A DNA stretch of 64,000 nucleotides, taken from Cognaticolwellia sediminilitoris (GTDB lineage: Bacteria > Pseudomonadota > Gammaproteobacteria > Enterobacterales > Alteromonadaceae). The notes under the pieces were generated by a model. That model saw only the letters and a program-made list of their open reading frames with translations, was not told the origin of the DNA and made no database searches. Shown piece after piece: positions 54,803 to 64,000 of the stretch (the stretch's first letter is position 1; every line of letters begins with the position of its first letter). Position numbers and translations under genes: made by a program. Where the stretch lies: the NCBI GenBank assembly GCA_002104535.1, contig NBOG01000006.1, positions 361,817-425,816 of the forward strand, given 5' to 3'.

Positions 54803-55720
54803 TTAATCCAGCTCTTTAATAAGATGAATATCGCGTTGTGGGAACGGAATTTTAATATTAGCGCTATCAAGGGTTAAATAAATCGCTTTATAGGCTTTGT
54901 ATTTTGAACTATATAAGTTCTCTGTTGGTGTCCACAGTCGAATACCAATATTAATTGCGCTATCAGCAAAGGCATCAATACCAATTTGCGTTGTTCGAGA
55001 CTTACTAACAATACCGAGTTTACCAATCGACTCTTCCAACATTTCAATAACTTCTATCGGATTTTCACTATAATCGATACCAACACTGAGCTCTAATAAA
55101 GAGTCATGCCTTGAATTATGTAGAACTTCACCGACGATATGTTTATTTGGAATAGTGATTTCGACACCATCTTCATCCGTTAAAATGGTATAAGCTAATA
55201 AAACTTCTTTTACCAACCCCGTAACACCTTGCACGGTAATAGTATCTCCAACGACGAATGGTCTAATAATAATGATATTAAAGCCGGCCGCATAGTTAGA
55301 TAACAGACCTTGCAGAGCTAAACCGGCGCCAAGTGAAATGGCACCAATAGCGGCGATAAATGGCGTAACACTTATGCCTAACTTACCTAAAGCGATAATC
55401 GCAATCATCACCACAATTAACATTTTACTGGTATTGGCTAAAAATCGACTCAAGGTAACATCTAGTTTATGCCGCTCACATAAATTCAACACTACTTTGG
55501 CAATTTTTCCCGCCAAAATAAAACCAATGATCAAAATAATTATCGCGCCAATTAATTGAAAACTATAATTGGTAAAAAACTCAACAATGATGTTGTAAAT
55601 GCGACTTACTTGATCCAGTTCACTCTTTAGTATGCTTGCGGGGTCTAAGGTTTTAATTACCTGTTCAGTGGTACTTTCGGGGCTAGATTCAGCCATAAAT
55701 TCATTCCATAGTAGAGACAT
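54803..55720 (-). CDS. mscS: Small-conductance mechanosensitive channel (MscS family)
   Basis: The 305-residue protein opens under membrane tension. It has three N-terminal helices (about 45-70, 85-115, 118-145). The third is the Gly/Ala-rich pore helix (AAIGAISLGAGLALQGLLSNYAAGFNIIIIRPFVVGD), followed by the beta domain (ITVQGVTGLVKEV, ITIPNKHIVGEVLHN) and a C-terminal alpha/beta vestibule. The N terminus is about 20 residues longer than E. coli MscS. Confidence 0.93.
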   Translation of the reverse strand: MSLLWNEFMAESSPESTTEQVIKTLDPASILKSELDQVSRIYNIIVEFFTNYSFQLIGAIIILIIGFILAGKIAKVVLNLCERHKLDVTLSRFLANTSKMLIVVMIAIIALGKLGISVTPFIAAIGAISLGAGLALQGLLSNYAAGFNIIIIRPFVVGDTITVQGVTGLVKEVLLAYTILTDEDGVEITIPNKHIVGEVLHNSRHDSLLELSVGIDYSENPIEVIEMLEESIGKLGIVSKSRTTQIGIDAFADSAINIGIRLWTPTENLYSSKYKAYKAIYLTLDSANIKIPFPQRDIHLIKELD

Positions 55721-55830
55721 TGGTCAGTAACGCTATATTACGACAATTTACGACAGAATTTACAATATTATTAGCCCTTAATGTTCAAAAACTGATTAAA
55801 GCGGCACAAGTAAACCGAAACCAAACTAGC

Positions 55831-56463
55831 TCACTTAGTCATCGCAATCACTTCTGGGTGGTGAATAAATTCATCCAGTTCATCTTGGGCATTAGGGAAT
55901 TTAGCTCGGTGTTGCTGCAAAGTGGCAATAGCATTACTGACATCTGATCGTGATTCAGCGCTAAATTCAGGTATCTTTTGCTCGGTTTCATCGCTAATGC
56001 TTTTTAGGTGAGTGCGAATAAAGTCCATATCAATTTTATGACCAGGGCATGACTTACTTGTGCGATAACGTGTTGAAATAATATCTTGTTGCACTAAGTC
56101 ATTTAATTCACGATGACCAATAACTTTACTAACCGGTATTGAAAATTCTGCCATCAACTTTTGCAGTAATTTATACAAACTTTCGTATTGCTTGGCAGTA
56201 AAGTCATCTTTGTCGCCATGGCCAATGCAACAGATACCTAAAGATCGACTATTTAACCCTAAAGCATGAGCACCGGCTGTATTTGTCGGCCGGCCATTCT
56301 CGACTGTTCCATCAGCCTTTTGGCTATGGTTATCATTTAAAATGACAAAATGATAACCAATACCTGACCAGTTCCGAGCTTTGTGCCATTGATCAATCAT
56401 ATCTCGATCACAGTCTTTGCCGCTAAATGCCGCAGTATGCACAACAATGTATTCTGGATTCAT
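55831..56463 (-). CDS. Phage/T7-lysozyme-like N-acetylmuramoyl-L-alanine amidase (amidase_2)
   Basis: The 210-residue enzyme should cleave the amide between MurNAc and the stem peptide. The amidase_2/PGRP pattern is visible: IVVHTAAFSG (zinc His near residue 9), SGIGYHFVI, NTAGAHALGLN, VIGHRELN and KSCPGHKIDMDFI (zinc His and Cys). No signal peptide is present, so it acts in the cytosol as AmpD does or is released like an endolysin. About 60 helical residues follow the domain. It lies beside a decayed tRNA-Leu, possibly a relic of an integrated element. Confidence 0.85.
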   Translation of the reverse strand: MNPEYIVVHTAAFSGKDCDRDMIDQWHKARNWSGIGYHFVILNDNHSQKADGTVENGRPTNTAGAHALGLNSRSLGICCIGHGDKDDFTAKQYESLYKLLQKLMAEFSIPVSKVIGHRELNDLVQQDIISTRYRTSKSCPGHKIDMDFIRTHLKSISDETEQKIPEFSAESRSDVSNAIATLQQHRAKFPNAQDELDEFIHHPEVIAMTK

Positions 56464-57062
56464 GATAATTGTCCTGAATTAATTTTCATTGAGGCAAGTA
56501 ATAATCACAATTCTGTATAAAATCATTTGGTTGCGAATATTGCTCATCAGGTGAATAACCTTAAAAGTCTCACTTTTATCAGGCTTTGTATTTGGGTGAT
56601 ACCCGTTAAGGTTAGTATGATTATTGTACAAAACAATTTTATCTTTTCTTGAGGTATGAAATTATCGATTAAACTTTAGGTTTTTTATTAACGGTTTTAA
56701 CTTTACGAGATTTAGACACAAAAAAACCGACAGAAAAAAACGGCTTATTTTTGATAGAACTTTAAGAACAAGGGAAGAGTGGTACCCACGGTAAGACGCT
56801 AACCGAAACCTATTTCGACAGTGGATTTTGAATCACACACCTAAACCAACATCACCAAATAAATGATATTGAGTATACTTTGAGTTTCGAAAGGCGCCAA
56901 TCACTATGCTGGTTTGCAATATATTCAGTGGTAGTCAGAATTCCTACTTTACTTTTTCTACACTGATAACGCCACATATATTCTAGGAGTCAGCAATTAA
57001 TTGACACAAATAGTATTAAGCTAATTTAAGTACTTAACAATAATCGCATGGCTAATTGCAAA
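56464..57062. other. 599-bp intergenic region with a tRNA relic
   Basis: No protein gene is seen. Besides the tRNA-Leu relic (56780-56864), there is a degenerate terminator-like repeat at about 56728-56750 (aaccgacag / cggctt) that matches the position of the terminator after the intact tRNA. A short AT-rich dyad TAAAAGT-CTC-ACTTTTA sits at 56562-56578. Confidence 0.5.
56780..56864 (-). pseudogene. Decayed tRNA-Leu copy
   Basis: The minus strand aligns without gaps to the intact tRNA-Leu at 57498-57582. It keeps the 3' TGGTACC block (plus-strand 56780-56786), the TTTCGACAG variable-arm segment and the GATTCAAAATCC anticodon stem-loop core, at identical spacing. By eye about two thirds of positions agree. 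The acceptor stem and T arm are broken, so it should not fold or be charged. It is probably an ancient duplicate. Confidence 0.75.
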
Positions 57063-57341
57063 TTAAGTCCGATAAAGCACTTTAATAACATGCCAACCAA
57101 ATTTAGTTTTAACAAGGTGAGGCTCTAATATTGCGCCGCTGAATGCGACTTTATCAAACTGAGGTACCATTTGACCCCTTCTAAATTCGCCTAAATCGCC
57201 ACCTTTTTTACCTGATGGGCAGTTTGAATATTTTTTAGCTAAGGTTTGAAACTTAGCCCCCTTACCTAACTGCTTAATAATATCTTCTGCAATTTCTTTA
57301 TGCTTAACCAATATGTGAAGTGCGTGCGCTGTAGCTGCCAT
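57063..57341 (-). CDS. ppiC: Parvulin-type peptidyl-prolyl isomerase PpiC
   Basis: The 92 residues form a single small parvulin domain: [48 protein letters not shown] and [15 protein letters not shown]. It matches E. coli PpiC (93 residues), including the CPSGK loop. I start at 57341 ([11 protein letters not shown]); the open frame extends seven codons further, but AGGA fits this ATG. The gene lies between the intact tRNA-Leu and its decayed copy. Confidence 0.93.
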   Translation of the reverse strand: MAATAHALHILVKHKEIAEDIIKQLGKGAKFQTLAKKYSNCPSGKKGGDLGEFRRGQMVPQFDKVAFSGAILEPHLVKTKFGWHVIKVLYRT

Positions 57342-57459
57342 AAGAGATATTCCTAAAACCATTGATTACTAAACTTAAATTGAACAGATTTATACTTAGC
57401 TTGTAAAGGTCTTATATCGATTAATAACGAACCTATTAAAGTACTCTTTTAAGTATAAA

Positions 57460-57489
57460 AAAGCCCCGACTCTTTCGAATCAGGGCTTT
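57460..57489 (-). terminator. Terminator of tRNA-Leu
   Basis: An imperfect hairpin around GCCC...GGGC is followed on the minus strand by six T. It is just downstream of the tRNA CCA end. Confidence 0.8.
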
Positions 57490-57497
57490 ATAAATAA

Positions 57498-57582
57498 TGG
57501 TACCAGCGGTCGGACTCGAACCGACACGTCTTTCGACAGGGGATTTTGAATCCCCCATGTATACCAATTTCATCACGCTGGC
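57498..57582 (-). tRNA. tRNA-Leu (anticodon CAA)
   Basis: The minus strand folds into an 85-nt tRNA with an encoded CCA: acceptor GCCAGCG/CGCTGGT plus discriminator A, anticodon stem GGGGA/TCCCC with loop TTCAAAA (CAA), a long variable arm as in Leu tRNAs, and T arm with GGTTCGAGTCC. It has the same length as E. coli leuX. It decodes UUG. Confidence 0.95.
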
Positions 57583-57880
57583 AAAGGCTTTACGCCCGTT
57601 TTGCAATTTGCAAAGAAGTCTTTTTTCAATTTAAAAAATGATTTCTTTGGAAACTATTTACATCTAGTTATCTTACTAAATAATGCCTAATTATCGCTAC
57701 TGTTCTTTGTAAATCCTAAAAGGCTCAACAAGTACTATTTCATCACACTAGCATTACTTTTCTATAAGGTACTCTAGCATGTCAAAATCATAAACATCCT
57801 TAAGAGGCAGGCATTATACGAAAATTAACACTGATGGCAATAGTTTTTATCTTAATATCGTTTGAGTGTTGGTTATTTGT
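57583..57880. other. 298-bp region upstream of tRNA-Leu
   Basis: The region is AT-rich and should hold the tRNA promoter on the minus strand. A TTGAAA hexamer occurs there (minus strand, about 57630), but I see no good -10 box at a usual distance. No gene is seen. Confidence 0.3.
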
Positions 57881-58288
57881 TCACGTGGAGACAGTCGTTT
57901 TTTGCAATATTTGCTCTAACCAAAGTCTGGCATCGAAAGCATTATCGAAGAAGGCATGTTCGATACCTGCCGCTCGATACAATTTAGTGAACAGGTTTTC
58001 TGTTAATAACGAGGTGGTACAATGGGCTAGATTCAGGGAAATAGCTTGAGTGTTTCCACGCCGTAAAAATCTTAAATGATATTCAAGCCCTTCTTCAACA
58101 CTTATCGCCTCACCTTTTGGAGTGAATAAAACCCCATAATTATTATGATCAACTTGAGTAACCGCTTTGCTCAACTCTTGATGCAAATACTCAATATACT
58201 CTATATTCCACGGGCCTTGCGCTTCTAGTAGAATGATGTTTTCTTCTATGGCTAGCTTCAAAGTTCCGTGCGGATTAAAAAGGGTCAT
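57881..58288 (-). CDS. Hypothetical protein, possibly SpoIIAA/STAS-like
   Basis: The family is not firmly recognised. The 135 residues are soluble with no signal. An alternating beta/alpha pattern (NIILLEAQGPWNIEYIEYLHQEL, YGVLFTPKGEAISV, ISLNLAHCTTSL, AGIEHAFFDNAFDARLWLEQIL) suggests a SpoIIAA-like fold. The frame begins with TTG two codons upstream; ATG at 58288 follows AGGA at a normal distance. Confidence 0.6.
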   Translation of the reverse strand: MTLFNPHGTLKLAIEENIILLEAQGPWNIEYIEYLHQELSKAVTQVDHNNYGVLFTPKGEAISVEEGLEYHLRFLRRGNTQAISLNLAHCTTSLLTENLFTKLYRAAGIEHAFFDNAFDARLWLEQILQKTTVST

Positions 58289-58409
58289 TAACAAACATCC
58301 TGTCCTGTCTTTTTGATCTACAAACCTAAAAATTATAAATTACTCTTAGTTACTTATACTTTTATAAGCCTTTTGTTAAACTAGCGCAAATTTTTTCATA
58401 GATCTAACT

Positions 58410-58910
58410 ATGTCACTAATAACTAAATCAACTTTTCCTCGTGCAGGCTTTCGTCGTCGTTTTGCTTCATGGGTATATGACGTGTTACTCGCAATTGCTG
58501 TTTACATGACCGCAGGAGCAGCTTCATTTTTAATTATTACTTTATTAGTACGTTACGGGGCATTTGATTTACAAGGCTACCAGCACTTAAGTGACACTAT
58601 CAGTAATACCTATTGGTTGCTTTGGCCCAATGAGTTTTGGAAGTTAGCTTGGGTGGCATTTTTCTTTATTTGGTTTTGGTCTAAAAGTGGTCAAACTTTA
58701 GGTATGAAAGCATGGCGTTTAAAAGTCCAAAACCAAGACGGCAGTCTAATCAGTAAAACGACTGGATTAAAGCGCTTGTTACCAACGTTGCTTGGCTTAG
58801 GTAATTTTGCGGTATTGGTCGATAGAAAACATAAATTGAGTCTGCAAGACCGCTTAACCGACACCGAAGTTGTCCTGTTAACGCTTGAGGCAAATAAAGG
58901 CAGGCTTTAA
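58410..58910 (+). CDS. RDD-family membrane protein
   Basis: The 166 residues carry the RDD domain: FPRAGFRRRFASWVYDVLLAIAVY (R and D of the name), two further hydrophobic helices, GQTLGMKAWRLKVQNQDG and LQDRLTDTEVVLL. About three membrane helices are predicted. Function is unknown; RDD proteins are often near transport or lipid-export genes. The gene converges with lptG. Confidence 0.9.
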   Translation: MSLITKSTFPRAGFRRRFASWVYDVLLAIAVYMTAGAASFLIITLLVRYGAFDLQGYQHLSDTISNTYWLLWPNEFWKLAWVAFFFIWFWSKSGQTLGMKAWRLKVQNQDGSLISKTTGLKRLLPTLLGLGNFAVLVDRKHKLSLQDRLTDTEVVLLTLEANKGRL

Positions 58911-58941
58911 ATCGCTTAGTTGTAATTTCAACTAGAGTAAT

Positions 58942-58983
58942 AAAAAAAGAGTTAAACGATACTAGTCGTTCAACTCTTTTTTT
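58942..58983. terminator. Bidirectional terminator between the RDD gene and lptG
   Basis: Near-perfect arms GAGTTaAACGA/TCGTTcAACTC with a 6-nt loop are flanked by A7 and T7 runs. Confidence 0.9.
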
Positions 58984-59028
58984 ATGCTTAACTTCTGAAA
59001 ATAATAAACCCTCAGGGTATTTTTGGCA

Positions 59029-60096
59029 TTAACTGGATCGTTTTTTCATTAAATACAAGGCAACGCTGACAAAAATAACACTCGGCATAAATGCCCCGAA
59101 TATGGCAGGTAATTGATAGACTAAACTCAATGACCCTAATACTTCGTTTACAATAAAGAATAGAATCCCCGTTGCCACCCCCATCATAATTCTTGCGCCC
59201 ATTGATACCGAACGTAATGGACCGAAGATAAACGAAAGTGCCACTAATAACATGACAGCCAAAGTGATTGGTTGAGCTACTTTTCGCCAAAAAGCCAGTA
59301 AATATCGACTCGGATCTTGTTTGTTTGCTTCGAGGTAATCTAAATAATCATTCAAACCTCGCAGCGATAATGACTCTGGTTTAACCGTTACTACGCCTAA
59401 TTTGTCAGGCGTTAATGTAGAATTCCAAACCATAACATCTTGATTGGTGGTTGTGATTTCTTCAGCCGCTATTGTTGTTTCAGTAACATCCCGTAATTGC
59501 CAAGCGTTTTTTTGATAAATCGCACTGTTTGCTGACACCCAACTTGAAAGTTTAAGTTGCTCATTAAAGCGGTAAACTTGTATGTTTTTTAGTGAACCTT
59601 GATCTTGTACTTCACCAATGTGGACAAAGTAATCTCCGTCTTTTGCCCACGTACCGCCAGTTGCCGAAATTAAACTACCTCCGGATATAGCTTGTGCTCG
59701 AACTTGTCGGGCAGCTGCCTCACCTTGAGGTGCTAACCATTCACCAACCGCCATACTAACGATGATTAGCAATAATGCTGACTTCATTACTGATTTAATA
59801 ATATCAAGGCGAGATAAACCTGCAGCTTGCATTACCACTAATTCACTACTACTTGCCATCATCCCCATACCGATTAAGCCGCCAATAAGCGCTGACATCG
59901 GGAAAAATAACGATACGTCTTGTGGGATTGCGTACAAAACGTATAAAGCAGCATGGGCCAAGTCATAATTGCCTTTACCTACTGACTTCATTTGTTCAAC
60001 AAACTTAATAATGCCGCTTAAGCTAACAAAAACAGCCAAGGTTAGAAAAGTAGTCGACGCAATGACGCGGCCTATGTACATGTCTAAAATACGCAT
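59029..60096 (-). CDS. lptG: Lipopolysaccharide export permease LptG
   Basis: LptG is a permease subunit of the LptB2FG transporter that extracts LPS from the inner membrane. The 355 residues (E. coli 360) begin MRILDMYIGRVIASTTFLTL, with six membrane helices split by a large periplasmic beta-jellyroll (about 135-265) and LRSVSMGARIMMGVATGILFF near the end. It starts directly after the lptF stop. Confidence 0.95.
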   Translation of the reverse strand: MRILDMYIGRVIASTTFLTLAVFVSLSGIIKFVEQMKSVGKGNYDLAHAALYVLYAIPQDVSLFFPMSALIGGLIGMGMMASSSELVVMQAAGLSRLDIIKSVMKSALLLIIVSMAVGEWLAPQGEAAARQVRAQAISGGSLISATGGTWAKDGDYFVHIGEVQDQGSLKNIQVYRFNEQLKLSSWVSANSAIYQKNAWQLRDVTETTIAAEEITTTNQDVMVWNSTLTPDKLGVVTVKPESLSLRGLNDYLDYLEANKQDPSRYLLAFWRKVAQPITLAVMLLVALSFIFGPLRSVSMGARIMMGVATGILFFIVNEVLGSLSLVYQLPAIFGAFMPSVIFVSVALYLMKKRSS

Positions 60097-61221
60097 TTAC
60101 ACAGCCACCTTGGTTTTAGCAATTTTAGCTTTAAATATTCGGCCACTTTTTCGCCCTTTGACTAACAAACTTAGACCTAGCACTAGCACTATAAAATGCA
60201 CCGGCCATAAGCCAACACTTTGTGGTACCGAGCCTTTTTCGATACCGGATCGTAGAGCCGTTAGTAATAAAAAGTAACTTAGAAATAGTAATAACGCAGG
60301 TAACATTTTACCAAATTTACCTTGGCGTGGGTTAACAACACTTAACGGCACAGCAACTAAGGTCATAATAATACAGGCCAGTGGAAACGCGATACGCCAT
60401 TGGCTTTCGGCACTCGCTTCTAAGGTTTGTTCTTGATAAAGCTCAGACGTGGGTATGGCACTGAGTTTACGGCGTTTGTGAGCCACTTTTTGATCTTGGA
60501 TCTGAATATAGTATTTATCAAAAGCAACCTGACGAAATTCTTTGTTTTTTACGTCATTTTGATAGCGCGTTCCAGCTGATAAAATCAGCCGTTGTGAGCC
60601 CGTTTCTTCTTCAACAACTTGACCTGTTGCCGCGTAAACTAAACTTGAATCAATGACACTAGCATTCGGGGTGTTTTCATCAGGTAACTGAGCAACAAAT
60701 ACCTTTTCAAAAGTATTGTCATCGCGATTTTTATCATGAATAAAAACCACGGCTTTTTTATTACCTGTAGTTTGAAAGCGCCCTGCAATAAGTGAGCTTA
60801 AACCTGAGTCTGCTGCTATTTGATCTTTAACTTGATATTCATACTCTGCCGCCATAGGCGAGAGATAAAGTGTAAACATACCGGTAATAATGGCGGTAAC
60901 AACACCTAAAATTAGAGTAACCCGCACGACATACCATTCACTTACACCACAGGCGTGCAAAACGGTCATTTCATTTTCAGCGTAAATTCGCCCGTAAGCC
61001 AATAAAACCCCGAGAAAAAAACTCAAGGGTAAAATCATCCCGGCTAGATCGGGGATTTTCAGACCAATAAACGTCATCACTAAATGCCCCGGAATTCCGC
61101 CTTCAGAAGCGTCATCGAGTACACGTACGAATTTATTGCTGATAAAAATTGTCATAATGACAAGAAATACCGCCAATTGGGTTTTAGCAACTTCTTTGAG
61201 CAAATAACGAAATATAATCAC
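60097..61221 (-). CDS. lptF: Lipopolysaccharide export permease LptF
   Basis: LptF is the second permease of LptB2FG. The 374 residues (E. coli 366) begin MIIFRYLLKEVAKTQLAVF and contain DLAGMILPLSFFLGVLLAYGRIYAENEMTVLHACGVS, a periplasmic domain (about 130-260), and three C-terminal helices ending in a basic tail. It forms an operon with lptG and is divergent from pepA, the arrangement common in gammaproteobacteria. Confidence 0.95.
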   Translation of the reverse strand: MIIFRYLLKEVAKTQLAVFLVIMTIFISNKFVRVLDDASEGGIPGHLVMTFIGLKIPDLAGMILPLSFFLGVLLAYGRIYAENEMTVLHACGVSEWYVVRVTLILGVVTAIITGMFTLYLSPMAAEYEYQVKDQIAADSGLSSLIAGRFQTTGNKKAVVFIHDKNRDDNTFEKVFVAQLPDENTPNASVIDSSLVYAATGQVVEEETGSQRLILSAGTRYQNDVKNKEFRQVAFDKYYIQIQDQKVAHKRRKLSAIPTSELYQEQTLEASAESQWRIAFPLACIIMTLVAVPLSVVNPRQGKFGKMLPALLLFLSYFLLLTALRSGIEKGSVPQSVGLWPVHFIVLVLGLSLLVKGRKSGRIFKAKIAKTKVAV

Positions 61222-61459
61222 AAAGTGATCCTATAAAAACTTAGTTTTTCCTGACATACAGCCATTTTTTAAGTAAACTTGTCATTTTAAGCATTAATGA
61301 AATGTAAGCTTGTCAGCTAATGCGGTGCAATCCGCCTATAATTATAGCCTTTAGGGGTATACATTTAAAAGCAAGCTTAGCGATTATTTACTATTTTTAG
61401 CAAGTTAAATAGTATATTTTCAATAAAACATACCCATTTGAGTCAAATTAGGAGACATC
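61222..61459. promoter_or_regulatory. Divergent promoter region lptF / pepA
   Basis: This 238-bp AT-rich gap has no gene. AGGAGA lies just before the pepA ATG. Promoters were not assigned. Confidence 0.35.
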
Positions 61460-62965
61460 ATGGAGTTCAGTGTAAAAAGTGGCAGTCCGGAAAAACAACG
61501 TAGTGCCTGTATTGTCGTCGGCGTTTTCGAACCACGTCGTTTGTCGGCTATAGCTGAACAACTAGATGAAATCAGCGAAGGTTATATCAGCAATTTATTA
61601 CGCCGTGGCGATCTCGAAGGCAAATCGGGTCAAATGTTGTTATTGCATCATGTTCCTAACATTTTAAGTGAACGCGTTTTATTAGTAGGTTGTGGTAAAG
61701 AACGTGAGCTAGACGAACGTCAATATCGCCAAATTATCAGTAAAACCATTAATACATTGAATGAAACCGGTTCAATGGAAGCGGTATGCTTCTTATCAGA
61801 ATTACATGTTAAAGGTCGCGATACCTACTGGAAAGTACGTCAAGCTATTGAAGCAACACAAGATTGTCTTTACAGTTTCAACAGTTTAAAAACACGTAAA
61901 GAAGAGGCTCGTCGCCCGTTACGTAAAATTGTTTTTAATGTTCCAACACGACGTGAGCTGCCTATTGGTGAACGTGCTATTAGCCATGGCTTGGCCATCG
62001 CTGAAGGTATTACCACCTGTAAAAATGTGGCTAATATGCCGCCAAACATTTGTAACCCAGCTTACTTAGCGGAACAAGCACAAATTTTGGCTAACGATTA
62101 CGACAATGTCAGTACGCAAATTGTTGGCGAAAAAGAAATGGAAGAACTCGGCATGGGCTCATATTTAGCCGTGGGTCGTGGTTCAGTCAATGAATCGTTA
62201 ATGAGTATCATTAAATATAGTGGTGCTGATGATGATTCAAAACCACTGGTATTAGTCGGTAAAGGTTTAACCTTTGACAGTGGCGGTATTTCTTTAAAAC
62301 CAGGCGCAGGCATGGATGAAATGAAATACGATATGGGTGGTGCGGCTGGCGTGTTAGGTGCGATGCATTCATTAGCAGAGCTTCAGCTTCCAATAAACGT
62401 TATTGGTGTTTTAGCTGGCTGTGAGAACATGCCAAGCAGCAATGCTTATCGACCTGGTGACATCTTAACCACTATGTCGGGTCAAACTGTTGAAGTACTT
62501 AATACCGATGCTGAAGGCCGTTTAGTGTTATGTGACGCGTTAACCTATGTTGAACGTTTTGATCCTGAACTTGTTATCGACGTTGCAACTCTTACTGGTG
62601 CTTGTGTTGTGGCTTTAGGTGCACATGCAACTGGCTTGCTTAGCAGTCATAACCCGCTAGCTCATGAGTTATTAAATGCCTCTGAGCAAAGTGGCGACCG
62701 TGCTTGGCGTTTACCTTTATGGGATGACTATCAAGATCAACTAGAAAGCCCGTTTGCTGATTTTACCAATTTAGGTGGTAAAGAAGCCGGTACTATTACC
62801 GCCGCGTGCTTCTTATCTAAATTTACCAAAAAATATCATTGGGCTCATTTAGATATTGCTGGTACAGCATGGCGCAGTGGCAAAAACAAAGGCTCAACCG
62901 GCCGACCTGTTAGTATGCTAACGCAATTTTTATTAAATCGTTCTGGCGCTGAGCTAGGCGAATAA
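61460..62965 (+). CDS. pepA: Leucyl aminopeptidase PepA (M17)
   Basis: PepA is a dizinc/manganese cytosolic aminopeptidase; in E. coli it also acts in XerCD recombination and carAB regulation. The 501 residues hold an N-terminal macro-like domain (1-165) and a catalytic domain with [17 protein letters not shown] (metal Lys and Asp), [10 protein letters not shown] and the signature [16 protein letters not shown]. First of pepA-holC-valS. Confidence 0.96.
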   Translation: MEFSVKSGSPEKQRSACIVVGVFEPRRLSAIAEQLDEISEGYISNLLRRGDLEGKSGQMLLLHHVPNILSERVLLVGCGKERELDERQYRQIISKTINTLNETGSMEAVCFLSELHVKGRDTYWKVRQAIEATQDCLYSFNSLKTRKEEARRPLRKIVFNVPTRRELPIGERAISHGLAIAEGITTCKNVANMPPNICNPAYLAEQAQILANDYDNVSTQIVGEKEMEELGMGSYLAVGRGSVNESLMSIIKYSGADDDSKPLVLVGKGLTFDSGGISLKPGAGMDEMKYDMGGAAGVLGAMHSLAELQLPINVIGVLAGCENMPSSNAYRPGDILTTMSGQTVEVLNTDAEGRLVLCDALTYVERFDPELVIDVATLTGACVVALGAHATGLLSSHNPLAHELLNASEQSGDRAWRLPLWDDYQDQLESPFADFTNLGGKEAGTITAACFLSKFTKKYHWAHLDIAGTAWRSGKNKGSTGRPVSMLTQFLLNRSGAELGE

Positions 62966-62995
62966 GTCGTTATTGAGCTTTAAAGCGGAACCGTT

Positions 62996-63472
62996 ATGCA
63001 AACCCAAGCCATGTTCTACAGCATTGAAGAACAAAGTAAAGTTAGCGGTGTAACTGATGAACAGTTACACCTGCACTATGCGTGTCTGCAAGCCGCTCAT
63101 TTCTATCGACAAAACCAACGCGTATTTATTTACACGCAAGATCAACAAAGTGCTCATGACATTGATGAAATGTTATGGGCTTTTGAACCAACAAGTTTTG
63201 TGCCGCATAATTTAATTGGCGAAGGTCCAAAGCAAGGTGCAGCTGTTGAAATCAGTTGGCAAGCACCGACTAATCGCCGCGCAGTACTCATTAATTTAAC
63301 CAGCAATGTACCTAACTTTGCTAACCAATTTTCGTATCTGATAGATTTTGTTCCAAGTGATGACGTGCAAAAAGAACAAGCCAGAAATCGCTTTCGCACT
63401 TGCAGACAATGGGGCTTCAAAGTAACCCACCAAGTTGCAAGCGCACCACAAACTATCGATACCGCAAGTTAA
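62996..63472 (+). CDS. holC: DNA polymerase III chi subunit HolC
   Basis: HolC links the clamp loader to single-strand-binding protein. The 158 residues (E. coli 147) have [68 protein letters not shown] and [14 protein letters not shown], as in the family. It is 30 bp after pepA and 22 bp before valS. Confidence 0.94.
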   Translation: MQTQAMFYSIEEQSKVSGVTDEQLHLHYACLQAAHFYRQNQRVFIYTQDQQSAHDIDEMLWAFEPTSFVPHNLIGEGPKQGAAVEISWQAPTNRRAVLINLTSNVPNFANQFSYLIDFVPSDDVQKEQARNRFRTCRQWGFKVTHQVASAPQTIDTAS

Positions 63473-63494
63473 AACTCTTCTGACGGAAACTCTG

Positions 63495-64000
63495 ATGGAA
63501 AAAACATTTAACCCCTCTGACATTGAACAATCCCTTTACAAAAGCTGGGAAGAACAAGGTTACTTTAGCCCGACAAGCGAAGGTGACGGCTATTGTATTG
63601 CCATTCCACCACCCAATGTCACCGGCAGTTTGCACATGGGCCACGCCTTTCAACAAACGATTATGGATACCCTAATTCGTTATCAGCGTATGCAAGGTAA
63701 AAGTGCTTTGTGGCAAACAGGTTGTGATCATGCTGGTATCGCCACACAAATGGTGGTTGAGCGTAAGTTAGCCGCAGAAGAAGAGAAAACTCGCCATGAC
63801 TATGGTCGTGATGCTTTTATCGATAAAGTCTGGGAATGGAAAGAACAATCTGGCGGTACTATCAGCGAACAAATGCGACGCTTAGGTAACTCAATTGATT
63901 GGTCTCGTGAACGTTTCACCATGGACGACGGTATGTCTGAAGCCGTTCAAGAAGTCTTTGTGCGTTTATTTGAAGATGACTTGATTTATCGCGGTAAGCG
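63495..64000 (+). CDS. valS: Valyl-tRNA synthetase (N-terminal part, cut by window end)
   Basis: The first 168 codons of the class I synthetase are present. The start is ATG ([20 protein letters not shown]), followed by [16 protein letters not shown] (HIGH-type motif HMGH), [16 protein letters not shown] and [12 protein letters not shown]. Gene order pepA-holC-valS confirms it. The frame is open at 64000, so the rest lies outside. Confidence 0.96.
   Translation, partial: MEKTFNPSDIEQSLYKSWEEQGYFSPTSEGDGYCIAIPPPNVTGSLHMGHAFQQTIMDTLIRYQRMQGKSALWQTGCDHAGIATQMVVERKLAAEEEKTRHDYGRDAFIDKVWEWKEQSGGTISEQMRRLGNSIDWSRERFTMDDGMSEAVQEVFVRLFEDDLIYRGK

Noticed and set aside
55720-55947. 75-residue plus-strand frame between mscS and the amidase
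   Set aside because: It runs antisense into the amidase C terminus and has no good ribosome site or family likeness.
1-64000. CRISPR arrays, insertion sequences, integrases
   Set aside because: No regularly spaced direct repeats, transposase or integrase motifs, or long terminal inverted repeats were seen on reading either strand.

Overview
This window looks like core chromosome of an AT-rich marine gammaproteobacterium of the order Alteromonadales, probably Colwelliaceae (Colwellia or Thalassotalea type). That is inferred from protein resemblance and gene order: rpsP-rimM-trmD-rplS beside ffh/ypjD/corB, a sodium-type PomAB motor next to thiI and divergent from xseB-ispA-dxs, lptFG divergent from pepA-holC-valS, and glrK-qseG-glrR. 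No complete insertion sequence, integrase, rRNA or CRISPR array was seen.

Layout. 0-5 kb: ribosomal protein/tRNA-modification operon, a DMT transporter and ffh. 5-11 kb: ypjD (corE) and corB, a 0.6 kb gap with a DnaA-box cluster, an SLT-like lipoprotein, a candidate sigmaE-type small RNA, and gshA. 11-19 kb: NhaC-type antiporter with a pseudouridine synthase, an NSS transporter, yajQ, VanZ-like protein with panE, thiI. 19-25 kb: pomAB and the isoprenoid set xseB-ispA-dxs. 25-30 kb: a 1225-residue lipoprotein with two duplicated modules and a predicted outer-membrane barrel. 30-35 kb: glyA, nrdR, ribD, ribE, ribBX. 35-40 kb: a five-gene unit (S33 hydrolase, two-gene ABC exporter, ECF sigma factor, membrane protein). 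40-46 kb: a small EF-hand protein, TrhA, and a three-gene cluster of a glutamine-synthetase-like enzyme, OvoA and a PLP enzyme that may be OvoB. 46-50 kb: TPR-GGDEF cyclase, glutaredoxin, FAH-family hydrolase, an EF-hand protein. 50-54 kb: GlrK-QseG-GlrR. 54-64 kb: FKBP, RsuA, MscS, a phage-like amidase, PpiC between an intact tRNA-Leu and a decayed copy, RDD protein, lptG/lptF, pepA, holC and the start of valS.

Most of the window is housekeeping: translation, membrane targeting, lipopolysaccharide export, riboflavin, isoprenoid and glutathione synthesis. The most interesting parts are (1) the GS-like/OvoA/PLP-enzyme cluster, a likely ovothiol locus with an unexplained ligase-like gene; (2) a short orphan transcription unit downstream of gshA, where E. 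coli has micA, with a sigmaE-like promoter and a strong terminator; (3) a sigma54 promoter and TGTC-N10-GACA sites that suggest GlrR controls the adjacent EF-hand gene; and (4) a DnaA-box cluster away from any origin gene. No search could be run; functions rest on recognised motifs and family knowledge, and promoter calls are by eye.
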